Shown piece by piece: positions 1 to 16,962 of a DNA stretch of 64,000 bases. Position 1 is the first letter of the stretch; the number at the start of each line of letters is the position of its first letter. Location of the stretch: assembly GCA_014871385.1 (NCBI GenBank), contig CM026426.1:18258119-18322118 (forward strand). The letters run 5' to 3'. Below the pieces are notes generated by a model, which was not told where the DNA came from, made no database searches, and saw only the letters and a program-made list of their open reading frames with translations. Source of the DNA: Ceratodon purpureus (Eukaryota; Streptophyta; Bryopsida; Pseudoditrichales; Ditrichaceae). The position numbers were made by a program, and so were the translations under genes.

Positions 1-3000
1 AATTTTTAATTGACAAACTTATTTTTCCCTCAAATTTGGGCAGCAACAAACTTTTTGGTTTTAAGATATTTTTTGAATATTTTAATTGTAATTTAATCTT
101 AACCAAATTCATACTCAAACTAAAAAATTATCCAACTTTGGAGTATATATGAATTTTTACAATGGTAGGCTCTAAAGTTTGACAAAGAAAGTTTCACAAT
201 TGCTAAAAAAACATTTTAGCCGACTTTGATCTCTACAATCTCAGAAGTGAAGAGAAGTTGACGGTCCAATTTTGGTATATGAGTAGTGTATCAAATTAAT
301 ATTAAAATCTTGTAGCTAATTTTTTAAAAAATACTTCAATTGAGATTTATTTAGCCTAAAGTAAAAAAGAGTCAATTTTGGCAAATTTGGCAAATTTGAA
401 TCACGGAACTTTAGGGTTTATTTTTAAAAAAGAAATTGATATGATTGGCATTAATTTTAGAATCATACATAATAGTATTAAAAAATACAATCTGTAAATG
501 CTATGAGTATAACTTAAAAGTGCAAATAACATAGGACTTACCTGCATTTCAAGTGGGAGCCATTCTTCATGCATTTTTTGTAAAGCCATTTCTATAGCAA
601 ATTCCTTACTTGCTATTTCAGAAACTTCTTGAATTTTTTCTATATGATCAGGCAAACCCATTTCTATTGCACTTGTTAATGTGAATTCAGGGGAAGGTCG
701 AATAGGTAAATTTAACAGCTTTGAAATTGTGTCCCAATGACGGTCACGCATACCGTCTTGTCGTAATGCATGAATCAATGGCAAATATGGTTTAAAGTCA
801 CCAACCTGTATACACACACATGTATATAGATAATTTGTTTGATTACATTTTTTTTAAATATCTTTTTAAAAGCCAACTATCTCACATACCAAATTACAAA
901 TAAATACCAATTAATAACATAGATAAATGATTCAAAACTTGAAAAAAATGTATAGTATTGAAACAAATTTTAAATGGAAAATAAAACCTTGTTCTATTAA
1001 AATATTAGTAAAAGTGATTATTAGATGCAAATGGAATCAATAGTTTTTCCACCTGTTGTCGAATGAGATCTGTAGACTGGGCTTGTGAAACCACCTCACG
1101 CTTTTGAAATTCACGAAGTGTCTTAAATAACCCTTTAAACCAACTATTTACATTTTCATCAATTTCTTCAGCATTCAAAGTATCTAAAGGATTATTCATC
1201 CAATTTGCATATGATGTTTTCCAAAGTTCAGCTACATCCCAGAGATAATGGTAGGGTACAAATTCTTCGATAACCTCTTTCAATCGGCTATAGTCAGTTG
1301 CTTGAGCTCCAAATAAAAGTTCTCTTGAATTAAAAAGTCGAGTAAGTTCTTGAGCTTTTTGAAGACGATTATTAAGTTTACGAGCATCTTCAGCAATCCT
1401 ATCAACCTAAGGAAATGTCAAAAAATATAATATTTAAAATTTAAAACCCATATATGAACAATTGTGAAAGTTGGAATTATATCATTAGTTCTAAAAATCA
1501 TGCATAATCAAATTTTATGTATGTAAAATCAAAATATATTTCTACAAAGCATATTCTAAAGGTTTTTATTTTTATTTTTAATTTTTAATTTTTTTATTTT
1601 TTTATTTTTTTTTAAATGTATTGCATTGTGAGAAAAATTTGAGCTTTAGTATTTCTTGGAATTCAGAATGAAAAATCAACATATATATGAATTGTAAAAA
1701 AACATGATATCAAATGAAATAAATACATGTGAAACAAATTGAAAAGGATAAAAAATGATGCATAAAAAAGAATGATTCACGAATTTCAGGAACTTTGCAA
1801 CATTGTAGATTATCATAAAACTTAAGAACATGTATTTAGAAGGAAAAAATTTATGTTACTTCTTCAAGATCAGTAAATGTTTTAAAATTTGTAACAGCAG
1901 TATCAAGGCTTTCCATCTGATTGCCAAAGAGTGCTTGTTCTCCTTCCATTTCTTTTTGGTAGCGCTCATTGTCATTAGCTAATACCTTCAAAGTTTTTTC
2001 CATTTGTTTTTCAATCTTTGAAGGCCACGTTAAAAGAGTCCATTTTTGTGTAAAATCATTATCATTCAATGCGTATTGTAAACCTTCAAGGGCTTGGTAA
2101 TAAACCTGCAAAAAGGAATAATGACATACAAAAATTCGTAAAATAAAGAAGGATTTATCAAAGAACTACATCTCTTTACCAAGTAAAAATTGGCTTTTTT
2201 TTCATTAATTAAAACTCCACTTCTTATTCTTATTACAATTCTTCTGATTCAGTCGTTTTTGGTTTAATAAATGCAATTTATTACATACTTCTCCTATTTG
2301 GATGAGCAAAATATTTGAAAATACACTACTTCATTCCAAAAGAATACATTCTTTTGTCTTTATTTATTTTCATTTTCATATTTTATGAAAAATACATATC
2401 ATTTCAAATAGATGATATGAAGTAAACATTTTTTTATTTAATTTTTAATTTTTTTAAAAAAATTTATATTTAAATATTAACATATAAATGTATGATAACT
2501 CTCAAAGATGGAAAGAATTTTGTTTTTGAAGTAGATGTAGTAACTGTTTATGAACTTGAAGTTATCTTTCATTTATTGATTTTCTTTATAGATTTTGGCC
2601 ATAATTAAAGCAGCTCGCATTCATCAAAAAAACTATTTATCATATAATGGATCAAAAATCAAAATAAATATATTATTCTTTCACTTCAGAACGTAATTAT
2701 GAGTTTATAGTTACAAGAAAAGAAGAAGAGCTCTGGCCCCGAAGGGGCCGACATGAATATAGTGTTTGTTCATTCTATTCACTAATCCGATGGCCACTAG
2801 ACAAAGGATAATGAATCTAGAGCTACTCCTCCTTTTCGAAGGTAGAGACTTTTATACACTAAGTACCTTGAAGACAACCGGCATGTCATCCATCCCAAGG
2901 TCTTTTTGGATACCCATACAACAAGGTCTCAAGACCCCACCATAGTTGGGTAGACTATGGTGATAGGCACCATGTGGGCATGAGGATTTGAACTCACAAC

Positions 3001-4752
3001 CATAGTTACAAAAATGTATTACAATATTGTTAAAAAAGATTTCTAAAAATAATTGAATTTCAAATTACAAATCATCAATATATCTTTCAAATCAAAATGA
3101 TTTAGAGAATAACAGTATGAATCACTTTTTGATGGTAGAAGATATTAACCACATAAAAATAATCTTTAGTAGCTAGTTTTTTTGAATCAATAAAAAATAT
3201 ATAATTAAAGAGATATGCATACATAACATACATTCATAAATGAAAATTGCATTCAAGAAATAAAATTGCATTACTCAATGTGGTATATGGAAGAAAAAAT
3301 ATTATTATATTATTTGAAGACCCTTAATATATATATAATATATATATTCTAAAATAAGTTCTATGAAAGAAACACTCTTGACTTTGAAAAATATTTTTAA
3401 ATATTATGTAGTTTAGATTATATGGTTTTTACGGATTTATGAATTTTAAGAACACATGTTTTTTATCCTTGAATTTTTTAGTGTCCTCAAAACTTGATGA
3501 CTTGCAAAGAATTATAATGAAGCACGACACTAAGGAATCATTTGAGTATTTTGAGAGAAAAACATTGGTCTCCTTTGGAGACTGACGTGAAGTTAGTGTC
3601 TGTTTGATCTACCCCCAATTCAATGCCCACAAGACAAAGATATGGAAGTAAAGATTTACTCCTCTTTTTCAAGAATAGACACTTTAGTCACAAGTAACCA
3701 CTATCAAGAAAACCATAATAGTTAGCTTTTGAGTTTTATTTTAATGTGAGTTTAGACACCAAACCATGAGCTCATTGTTGGTCGGTGGTGAGCTTTTGTC
3801 TCATATAACTCATTTGGGTTTTAACATTTTGATAAAAGCAGTGTTCTCATTGCACCATTAAAGGATAAATTTGATCTTACAATAACATATTTTTGGAAGG
3901 ACATAAAAATATGATAATATTGAAAGCGGTATATACGGTCATTGTATGGGTGTAATATATACTATATTAAGTACACGAATACATCAAGACATATTCCATT
4001 AGATAAATGATTTGCCAGTTATTGTGTTGATTTCAATGTTGTTCCACTATATAAATGTGCTCAAATACGCATATGTGGCCAATGTCGCTCTCTGAGACGT
4101 TCACGGCTTAAAGAAGTCAAGATATGAAAACATTCCCCTCAAGTATCCAAGTTTAACAAATTCTTAACACAATTTGCTCAAGGAACATATGATTGCCTCA
4201 ATAGATATTCACTTGTACTTTTTGACACATTCGAAAGACAATTTCGACTTCTACCATAGACAATGCTATAAGACATGACTTTAAATTTTAAATTAGGCTA
4301 CACAACTTAGTATCAAATTTCCAAGTTCAAATAACTGTATGGTACTTCGTTTACTATTATGTATAGACTTATACATTTCTACATTGTAAAACTTTGAATC
4401 CTTTGGTACTATTAAGTAATCTTCAAGTTGATTGCAAGTTTTGTAATAGAATAAGTCGATGTCAATGATAAACAACCTCTACTAAGTTGAATAGAAGTTG
4501 AATTTTATGAAAAGAAAAAACATAGTATTAAAAAGTGACATAAAAAAGGCCAGTTCAGATATGCTAGAATATTTTTTGAATTTATAACCATCTGAATCCA
4601 AGCGATAATAAAAACTATAAATTTAAAATTTAAAAAAAATCCAATGTAAATCTAGTGTTGCATGTATTGTAAAGTATATAAAAAAATTACAATTTAGATG
4701 CCAATGGATGAAAGGCTAAAACTTTCATTCATATTTTATACCTTTGTGAGTA

Positions 4753-4830
<78 letters not shown>

Positions 4831-7800
4831 TCTTTGAGAATCAACATAAATTTTATTGTAAAATAAATCTTTTCATAAAGTTAAATATATTTTTAACGAT
4901 ACAAAGAAGTGGCTACAATGACAAAGTACTTAGTTAATACCCCTTTTTTTATTTTGCATGTATAGTCCTAAGAGTTGATATTTTTAATGGAGCCTTCAAA
5001 GAGTGTTAAAAAGACTCAAGTTGAATCTATTCAAATTTATCAAACCTACTTTTTAAATTAATCTTTTCAAACAATATTTTTTTTGAACTTTTTAGATAAT
5101 TTCTTTTGGAACTTTAGGATTGAGTACATATGACAAAGGACTAGTGCTATATGAAAAAAATGAAATAATTTGTTGGTATTATTTGAACTATTTGATCAGA
5201 GCTTTAGCGATCTGAGAGTAAACACTAGCTTTTTGGTCCAAACATTAGAATTTTCATTCATAGCATAGATCCATTCTATTGTTTAAATGAATTAGAATAT
5301 ATGTATATATGGCAATTTTTTAAGGGTTGATTTTAGCTTGTGTCAATTGGTACAGCGCCAAAATATTAATTGTGAAAAGAAAAATTTAAAATATTTTGCC
5401 AATTTGTTTTGGAATCATGGTGTGAGGTTTATTTTTTTCAGAAGTTACCATAAACACAAAGATCTATAGTACATGAGTGTAACTGTTCATTGGTTTTTTA
5501 TTTTTGCAATCTAAAATTATACATATTTGCAGATTAAAGTTCAAAAGAAATAAATTTATTCCATGATCTGTTCAAATCTTCTAAAACTGGTTTTGAAAAC
5601 GAGGTGTTCAAATTTGTAGATTTGTAAACTTTTTAAATTCTAATTCGATGACTTCTGATTAAGTTACACCATTCACTGTGTTTTTGGAAGCAATTTAGAA
5701 TATAGATGTTTGTTAAAGTACAAATAACTTATTATTATCAATTTATTTTTTGAGACTTTATGTATAGATGTTCTTATATATTTATAAATATTTTAGAAAA
5801 TTATATAGTTAAAAATTTTAAATTGAAATAATAAAAATAGAATCATGTTCCGAATTTGTTGATGTAATTATGTTGAATTGAACGTGGTATTTTAAGATAA
5901 TTATAATCATTTTAACTGTAACATTGAGTATTTAATAGTATCTATTTTGAGTTTTTTGAATAAATAGAGATATAAAAATATATATTTTGTCTAAGCCAAA
6001 AAAATTAAAATTTTAAATTTTAAATTACATATATTCAAAAATCTTTTGAAATTTATTTTTTGTATTCAAATAATATTCTATGTTGTTTAAATCCAAATAT
6101 AAGCAATAAAAATTTACAACATGTATGATTGACAAATTTTGTTCTGAGTTAAATATTTGCATATACCTCGGTGTTTTCAATTTCTCCCTTGAGTTCATGA
6201 ATGTTCATTGGCATAGTCACCATTGCTTGTTTTATAGCATCAACATCTTCTGGACTAGTCGTCTTTGTTTTCAATTTTGTTTCAAAACTTTCAAATTTGC
6301 GTCCAATTTTGAAACCCATATCTTTAGGAGTCTTAGAAATCATCATAAGTACTACAATGAAAAAATGTAAAAAACTTACATATGAAGATTACAAAAGAAA
6401 TATGCACAATTTGTTTTAAATTTTTCCAAATTACCAATTTGAAGAAAATGGGTTTGACATAAGTGTCATCCATGTATTACTTTAAAGTTAAGATTTAAAA
6501 TGCAGAATTGAATACTAATTTTTAAAATAATTTCCAAATATTGCAGGAAGAGGCAAAACCTAAATCTAAAAATTGTTGTTTTTTGGTCATAAGAAATGTT
6601 CGTACTTTCTTGCTATTGATGATAAAACATCCAAATTGAATAGCATTTGGAATACTGCAATGACAATTTATAATGATTGTTCTAATCCGACAAAATATAT
6701 ATCAATGTAATTAAGTTTAAAAGTAGATATTTACTTTGGAAATTGTCCCTTTATTCATTAAAGTGTTATTAGTAAATATTAAATCATACTTCTTGTCCAA
6801 GGCATCTAAATCTGTTTTATGTATCTGAGCTTCAACAAGTAATTCTTTTAAGCCTACTTTTCTAGCTTCCAAGCCTGCTTTGTATGTTTTTATTTCTATT
6901 TGCAGTTGCTCTTCATACATTGTATATAGCTTCAAATACGAGGTTATAACTTGTGTTGCTATTTTTGTTGATTCCTACATCAAGAAAAATAGATCTTAAA
7001 AACTAACCTATTTCCGAATGAATTTTAAATATTTCTTAAAAAACATGCATGATTTTTTATTAAACGCAACATAAGTTTACAGTTGACCTTTCATCATTCA
7101 TACCAATAGATCAAAATAATTTTAGACTAGGCGTCATTAAAAATAAATAAAGAAATAAAACTTCAATAATAATATTTTGGATAAGGAAAACAGTTAGGAT
7201 AGTAAAAGAACCTCCACTCTTGATCTAAGTTTTTGAACTAATGGTTCATCTAATGCCACTGCTGCAATATTGGGAAAATAATGCCATTTCAATTTATCCA
7301 ATACATATATGTGAATTTGTTTTATTTCTTGTAATGAGTTTATACAATGATCAATAGCATTTGCTGTCACTTCCACAAATCTTGAAATTTGTGTGCTAAA
7401 GTCAAAACTTTTATTATCAACAACAACAACTTCTAAAGAAAAAAGAGGTGGTTTTTTAATCATCTGTAACAAACCTTCAAACATTTTTTTCAAATTATTG
7501 TATTATCAATTTCTTTTGTTACAATAATTTACTGTGGACTTATAATATAACAGTGAATAATGTTGTTCCAATTCATGTGAAATATCTATTATAATTGCTC
7601 GAAGGTTGAAAAAGGTGATACATTATTACAAAAGATTGTTTTGTATCAATCCTATTAATTTTAAGTGTAAATTTTACCATCCTATTATGTATCAATATTT
7701 AATTTTGAAAAATATAACATTAAAAATTTGTTCAAAATTATATTTGAAGAAGTTGTATGTTAAAACAATAAATCAACACTTCATGAACACAAGGTTTAAT

Positions 7801-10800
7801 AATACCAGGTTGTTTCAAAGTTGAACCCATGGAGGATAAATCATCTCTTATTTGTATATTACCATATAAAATTACAAATACAAAGCCAAAAAAAAAACAT
7901 GTAAAATATGGGCAAATTTATTAAAGATGCTTACAGCTGAAAAGATAGATTTGGGCCATTCATATTCTACATCATTAATCGATTTTATTTGAACATGTGG
8001 TGAACTTGTGTGTCTTTCAATAAAACGAGTGTACCTATGTAGCATGTCTTCTGTTAAGAACCGAAGTGAATCTTCCATTAAGTACCGAATCATTGTCAAA
8101 AATTTTTTCATTTTGCTAAAATTATAAGCATCAATGTTTGTTTCTCTAACATTGAACCATCCTTTGTTTACGTCTTTGAATGTTGTCTTCATTATATTTT
8201 TTAGCATAGTTATCCAACTGTTTCCCCAAAATTTCATGAGAATTAATAATCTCCTCTACAAAATTTGAATTTACATCAAATCATTAAACAAGTCATAGAA
8301 AAACTGTTCTCACCTTTCTTTGAGGTGTGTAGCTCCTTGGTCAGAGGTTGTAGTTTGCATTTGTTCAAATTCTTCTAGCCTTAGGCTCTTTGTATAATGA
8401 GTTTGTAAAATTGTCAATTTTAAGATTTTGTGGCATTCAGCTGTCACTTTCACAGCAGCAAAAACCACTTCTTTTCTTGTAATATTAGAAGTAAAATAAT
8501 ATTGATTTTCTCTTTCTTCAAATGGATATTTGGGAATAAATATAGTGCCTTGTCTATTTTAACATTTATTGAATGTTTTATCTTCAATATTGTATCTGTT
8601 AATACCTTAGATATAGTATTTAATACTGAAAAGATTTATGTGAATAAAAAGCATATAAATCATACCTTGGCACTCCACGCTTAGAAGTTTCAATGAGAAG
8701 TGGTTCCATGATATCTACACAAAATTCTTGTGACAACTTATCTTCTCTTTTCATACTTTGAATAAGCACAAGTTTATTCATGACACGTGCGTAGTCAAGA
8801 TTAGCTTCTCGAATAAGTTCAGTTAAATCTTCGTTGCGTTCTTTCATATCTTTTGTATTGTAAATAAATATTTTCATGCGCTTAACTTGATCATCGCTAA
8901 TTGTAAGAATGTCTTCGATTGGCATACAATCAACGTATTTTTTTAAACTCTGCATTTATAATTAAAAGTAATGATCAATTTTTTAATAATCATCTATATA
9001 TATTTGAATTCAAATAGATGCATAGAAAATATATATAATTTTACTAATAACATAAAAAATTACATAAAAATGTACCTTTTTCTTTGAATCTTTGTCACGG
9101 GCTTTTATTGCATGTATGACTCGATCTACAAAGCAAAATGGATTCTCGGCTAAAAAACATACGTAAATTCTACACCATCCATACATATCAATATTTATTA
9201 CACCAATATTGGGTAAATTGTATGGTACTGATTACATTATTTATAAAAAGATACGAGGTATATTTTTAACATGAGATCCATGATTTATTGAATTTCTACA
9301 AATGACCAATCAAAATCAAGAAATTGAAATATGAATATTTAATCAAGTCTGAGGTTGAAGTTTTTAATTTCATTCTTCTATATGATTGTGAAATATGAAA
9401 TTTAGTAAAATTGAGTTCAAATGATAAAGTATTAAACTATGTCATTCTTTGTGGTCTCAAATTGATGGTTATATGACTAAAAATATGTCAATGTGCTTTT
9501 GAATTCCAATGGTAATGAGATCCATCTTCAAACATCATTCTTTTTTTGTAAGCAATAACCATTTGACTATATCAAAAACCAAATAAAAAGACATTTGAAG
9601 ATAAATCTTAGCATCATTTGACTTCAAAAATACTTTGATATTTTTTGGTCGATAATTCAGTATAATAAATTGCATCTAATACAGTAAAAACTAATATATA
9701 GAGAGAATTAAAAAGAAAAAAGGAAAAGAGCAAGAGAGAAATACACTTGAATATTTAAAATCAATTTTTTCACTTAACACACTTTTGCAAGTGATATTAT
9801 TTTCCATCACTGAGATGACTTTTGTGTTTATTTTATGTAGTATTTGTCATTAGAGATTTAAAATACTAATAAAAATATAATGAAATAAATTGCCTTGGCA
9901 ACCATGACGTTTTGTCACTTTCATTCCATTTGACCAAGTACGTATTTTTTACTTCGTTGAAATCAATAACATTTGCAGGTTTCCATTCAGTTGATCCATT
10001 AGATTTTGTAAAACCTGCTGTTGCTGGAATAATCTTAGTTTTATCAACCCTGCATTGAAAAAGAAGTAGTTCTAAGAAACAATGTTACAACACCAATTCT
10101 TTTTGCCAACATAAAAGAATAGAAGAATATTACATGTGCATATTTATTTAAATAGAAATTTCAAATGGGCATACAATCTGATAACAGTTTTCTTAAGACA
10201 TATACACAAACAACAGTAGAGTGAATTTGGACTCTTTTGAATTTGTTAAAAAGATCATTTGAAGATCGATGGATTGTTTCAAATTTGCTGATATTTTTAT
10301 ATAATTACCATTGAGATGGCATTCGAGTTTCAAAATCATCGTTGTCAAATAAATGCAAAGGTAAGTTTCCTTTCTCTTCACCTAATATTGATTCATTTGG
10401 GTCATATCCTTTGGCTGTAAACAACTTCGTAAGGTTTTGCTCGGCATAATAAATTTTCATTCTGTTCAATGAATTTACAGCATTCATAAAATAATACTTA
10501 ATTTTAAGTATATGGGAATTATCAAAGCATTTTCAAAATGAAGGGATAAATAAATTACTCACAAAAAAGCCACCAACTATGTATAAAACTTATCACCTTA
10601 AATGTCAGTATAATATTTCCAGGCTTGCTCTACACAATTATATAAAATTTGATGGAATATAGTACAACTAATAATTCTAAAGTACTCATCACACAATAAT
10701 TGTATTTTGCAAATATAAACTAACAGTTTTAAATTGCATTAAAAGTAAATCTTATAAAAACATAACATTAGAATACCTTTCTATTGCTTCTTTCCTTGTC

Positions 10801-11015
10801 ATTTCACCTACTTTTGTTTCAAATGGCACCATTACTATTGGATCTAATACATTAAACTGCAAAAATAACAATTTGAAAATATGCTCTTAATAATCATTTC
10901 ATTTAAGTTAAGAATAAACCTTCATTCAAAGATTTTATCTTAACGTAATATATCAAGTAAAATGAAATTTAGTTATGTTGATTGTTATAAAAGAAACCTC
11001 TCTTTCTTCAGCCAT
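1..11015 (-). CDS. Axonemal (inner-arm type) dynein heavy chain, N-terminal part, runs off left edge
   Basis: Motor subunit of ciliary/flagellar dynein; the window holds the tail and the start of the linker, upstream of the AAA+ ring. Exons read on the minus strand: 11015-10998 (MAEERE), 10856-10777, 10461-10309, 10049-9894, 9149-9076, 8949-8666, about 8480-8314, 8255-7935, 7463-7212, 6974-6735, 6331-6167, 2105-1860, 1406-1053 and 806-542; 1-541 is intron. Telling stretches are EAIERMKIYYAEQNL near the start, the tail motif NKGWFNVRETN, DSLRFLTEDMLHRYTRFI, and in the linker GLQYALNDNDFTQKW and GMRDRHWDTISKLLN. All match known dynein heavy chains, and the tail most resembles single-headed inner-arm types. 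Most joins keep phase; the 10049-9894 exon appears to use a GC donor, and one or two very short exons (between 9894 and 9149, and between 8666 and 8480) were not placed. No stop is seen inside the assigned exons, so the gene may be functional. The exact paralogue is not resolved. Confidence 0.9.
2725..3003 (-). repeat. GC-richer insert in dynein intron with tRNA-like B box (SINE-like)
   Basis: A block of higher GC than the surrounding AT-rich intron. On the minus strand it carries GAGTTCAAATCCTC near 2,976-2,990, which fits the pol III B box GWTCRANNC. A diverged partner containing similar CTCCT...TAGA.AC.TT blocks lies at about 3,570-3,830. A tRNA-derived SINE is likely; box A was not located with certainty. 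Confidence 0.4.
3570..3830. repeat. Diverged second copy of the intronic dispersed repeat
   Basis: Shares the order of short blocks with 2,725-3,003: GTTTGATCTACCCCCAATTC, CCCACAAGACAAAG, ACTCCTCTTTTTCAAGAATA and GACACTTTAGTCAC. Much more decayed than the other copy. Lies in the same large dynein intron (2,106-6,166), which otherwise shows only AT-rich sequence and a TA microsatellite. Confidence 0.35.
4757..4828. repeat. (TA)n microsatellite in dynein intron
   Basis: An uninterrupted run of alternating T and A, about 36 repeats, within the 4-kb intron between the exons at 6,167 and 2,105. Confidence 0.98.
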
Positions 11016-14040
<3,025 letters not shown>

Positions 14041-14105
14041 TTAAACGGAGGAATCGAACCTCATTCCATAGGAATCTGCCCATTGCAGCGTTTAATCCCA
14101 CCCAC
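14041..14105 (-). repeat. tRNA-like pol III promoter remnant (SINE-like)
   Basis: On the minus strand GGTTCGATTCC is a perfect B-box match, preceded about 45 bp upstream by a G/T-rich stretch (TTGGAGGTGGG) in the place of box A. No complete cloverleaf could be drawn, so a tRNA-derived SINE or tRNA relic is more likely than a working tRNA gene. Confidence 0.4.
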
Positions 14106-14173
14106 CTCCAACCCAGTTAGTATTATTCTTAAAAGAATAACATAGAATCAAAAATCACAAAACTTGCTAACAT

Positions 14174-16962
14174 TATGGAGACACTGGATCTGAGACAGAA
14201 GCACCCACTCTCTCCCTTTGTTCCCTCCAGTGATCAAATGCTTCATTGTAGGGGAAGGATTCGAGATTGTACCATGACTGTGAGAACAGCTTGATACAAA
14301 TATCCAAATTGCCTTAGAGTCGGTTTCTAACCTTTGTTTTCAGAAAAGTCAAAGTTGAGAAATTCCGTTCATCTTCGAGAGAACCAAGTATTGCTGTAAC
14401 TGCAATTTCGGCCACCTTGAAGTATTCTGAAATTTTGCTTAACAGCAAAGCATTGCATCCCAGCTTTTGCCATATTTTTGAAACAGGGTTAACATCATCC
14501 GACTTCTCCATGGCTTTCAAGGCATGTGATTTCATTGTCAACTTAAACAGACATTGCTGCATTGACAAAAGGTGCCCATCAAGAGGAGCCATGACCTTAC
14601 GAGAATTACCTTTGGTGTCATCAACGGTTTTAGGGTCACAGAACCAATCCCGAATCACTTGCAAGTGACTGGGAAAGAGATCGTCACATCCCTCCTGCAG
14701 CCAATATTGAGGGAACACGATATCCAACGCCTCCATGATGTCACAGTTCGGGAATCTCCAATCAAGCTGAGAGATGAGCATCTGTGCAGCTGCAATGCAC
14801 TGCCCCTTTACTGTCGAAATCATAGATTTCAGATCGTCTCGAGAAACTGCCGCATGTTGGCCTGTAACGGCATCAACCATATAGGCAGGGTAGGTATGCA
14901 CGTTTATGCGAAATCCAAGAGACTCATGCCCGTTGTTAAGGTCAGTGACCCACTCGTGAGTGATAGTGTGAGAACGATCATCAATAATATCACTCTGAAA
15001 ATGAAGGGGCTAGAAAGAAGTGCTTGAGTCAACGTACATCATGAACAATTCTCCTTGGCAAATTTTGGCTGCTCCTATGAAGTCTGAAATAAAGACGTTT
15101 CGAGCCTGGGCAAACTTGATCAGGGACTGGATGCACTCAAGCATCGGGAGAATGCACCGCAGTGCAAGCAAAGTGGCAACGTCAACGAGCAGGGTCAAGT
15201 TTTTCTTCGCAACACCTTCCTTCGGTGCATCTTGTGCGAATTTTGCAATTAGAGTTTTATACTCTGAAGAAATCCGTTTCAAGGGCTCAAGTAGAGAAAT
15301 CCACCGTGTTTGAACTTGCTTCAAGATCTTGAGTCCCTCTGTCTCTACAACCTCAGCAAGTTTTTGAAACTCAAGGTGCTGTTTAGGTGAATTTGCAAAG
15401 TACAAATGCAGGCTTTTGCACAAGCCCTCTAGTTTCTGAACAAAAGGCAGATCAGTCATGGCCTCCACAGCCAAGATAGTCCGATGGGCAAAATCATGAA
15501 CAGGAATCACATAAGGAGCATGGGACGTTTTCAGCCGCTGCATCACACCTGAGCGTGATCCTTGGAAAACTAAAGCTCCATCGGCTCCGAAACAAATGAG
15601 TTCCTCTGCAAACTCATGAGCACTCAATCCACCATGCCAGAATATTTGCTCAAGGATGAGCTCGGTGACATTACTGGCATAAGCCTCCACGTCAACATGT
15701 CGAACCGATATCATGTGAGACTGTCTGGTGAAATTCACCGAAAAATAAACATGAATACTCAACCATTGGGAATTATCCAATGAAGTTACCTCATCAGCCG
15801 AAGCTGATATACATGATGCTTTGGCAAGGTCCCATTTCAGCCGATCTGAACATACATGTGCCATTGCATTCGCAAAGTCCCATCCACTGACTTGGTTTCA
15901 GTGCTTCTTCGTAAGCTCTAGTACCTGTCCAAAAAGCCACGTAAAAAATTGAATATGAGCTTCGTCTTGATCATGAACATGAAGAACACGTCAATCAAGA
16001 AGATGGACCATGATGAACAAGAGGACCATGACGGTAAACAAGACCAAGATGACCAGCAGGACCATGACGATCAGCAAAAAAAAAAGAGGAATACGACCAC
16101 GACGATCAGCAGAACCATGACAATGAACATCATGACTAACAACAGCACAGCCAAGACCAAGACAACAAAGAGCATACACATAAAACCAAGCACAGTCATG
16201 CTGAAGAGGGATAATGTAAAACGAATATCATGATCATGGGGAAACGATTTTAAATAACAAAATAACAACATGCTGATGGTGAAGGCTTTGAACAGGAAAC
16301 AAAAAACAGCAATAGATAGGAAAAAATAAACTCATGTTAAGGTGGGAGAGGAGATCCTGCATGGCGCTGTAATCCGCCATTGGTCGTCCTTGCTGGAGAA
16401 TCTGAAGGCAACACCGAAAGTGTACAAGTTTCCGGCGTCACTCTTTGGTGACCCCAGCCAGGACTTTTGTGATCACGGTTTGCCCTCCCTTGGCAAAGAA
16501 CACACGTTCATTTTTTACATGTTGATTTGTCTCCAAGTAGTAGTATTTCCCCCTCCGCACCTTCCCGATATCCACCAGAGCCCTCCTCCTCCCTGCATGC
16601 TTGTAGAGAGAGTCCAGCTTCGGTACCAACAACTTTTCCACCCCCTCGACATAGGTGCATATCTTACACCTGACCTGCGTAATGATCCCCAACTCCCCCA
16701 TGACAGACTCCGCCCAAGGTAATTTGGCTGCCCAGGAGTCCTGGAAGTGGCGGCGGTGGTCATAGCTTTTGCGTTTAGCCCTAGCCTCTACAACCTCCGA
16801 ACCGACCACCACCTCCTTCACAGGACCCTTGACAAGGGTGGATCGCAATTCGTCTATCTGACAATCACCATCACAAAGGGCATCAGAGGTGAGCTCATGA
16901 AGCTCTAATTTCACCCCCTCTCGTAATGCCGAGATTAAGGCCGACTCAGATTCCCCTCCCAA
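14174..16962 (-). pseudogene. hAT-superfamily transposase, decayed
   Basis: The N-terminal exon (16962 to about 16340) carries a BED/TTF-like zinc-binding region: RHFQDSWAAKLPWAES, VRCKICTYVEG and LLVPKLDSLYKHAGRR. A second coding block (about 15925-14174) has the RNase H-like core: ISASADEVTSLDN, LICFGADGALVFQG and VQTRWISLLEPLKR. It ends in the hAT dimerisation region with SLEDERNFSTLTFLK. The layout matches ZNF862/KIAA1586-like hAT proteins. In-frame stops break it: TGA at 16440-16438, TGA at 15900-15898, TAG at 15012-15010, TAA at 14316-14314; coding similarity continues past each to a final TAA at 14174. The stops sit at likely former Arg, Trp or Gln codons. The segment 15,930-16,340 looks like an intron with a degraded donor. 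Terminal inverted repeats were not found. Confidence 0.85.
15985..16175. repeat. Degenerate GACCATGA / AAGACCA purine-rich repeat in hAT intron
   Basis: Repeated variants of GACCATGA, GATGACCAGCA and AACATGA in a purine-rich strand, within the probable intron of the hAT pseudogene. It opens long frames on both strands that encode only low-complexity peptides; I do not treat these as genes. Confidence 0.7.

Noticed and set aside
14041-14105. Complete tRNA gene
   Set aside because: A good B box but no acceptor stem or cloverleaf could be formed.
15949-16271. Open frames on both strands rich in Asp/His/Gln or Leu/Val
   Set aside because: Products of the degenerate GACCATGA repeat in the hAT intron.
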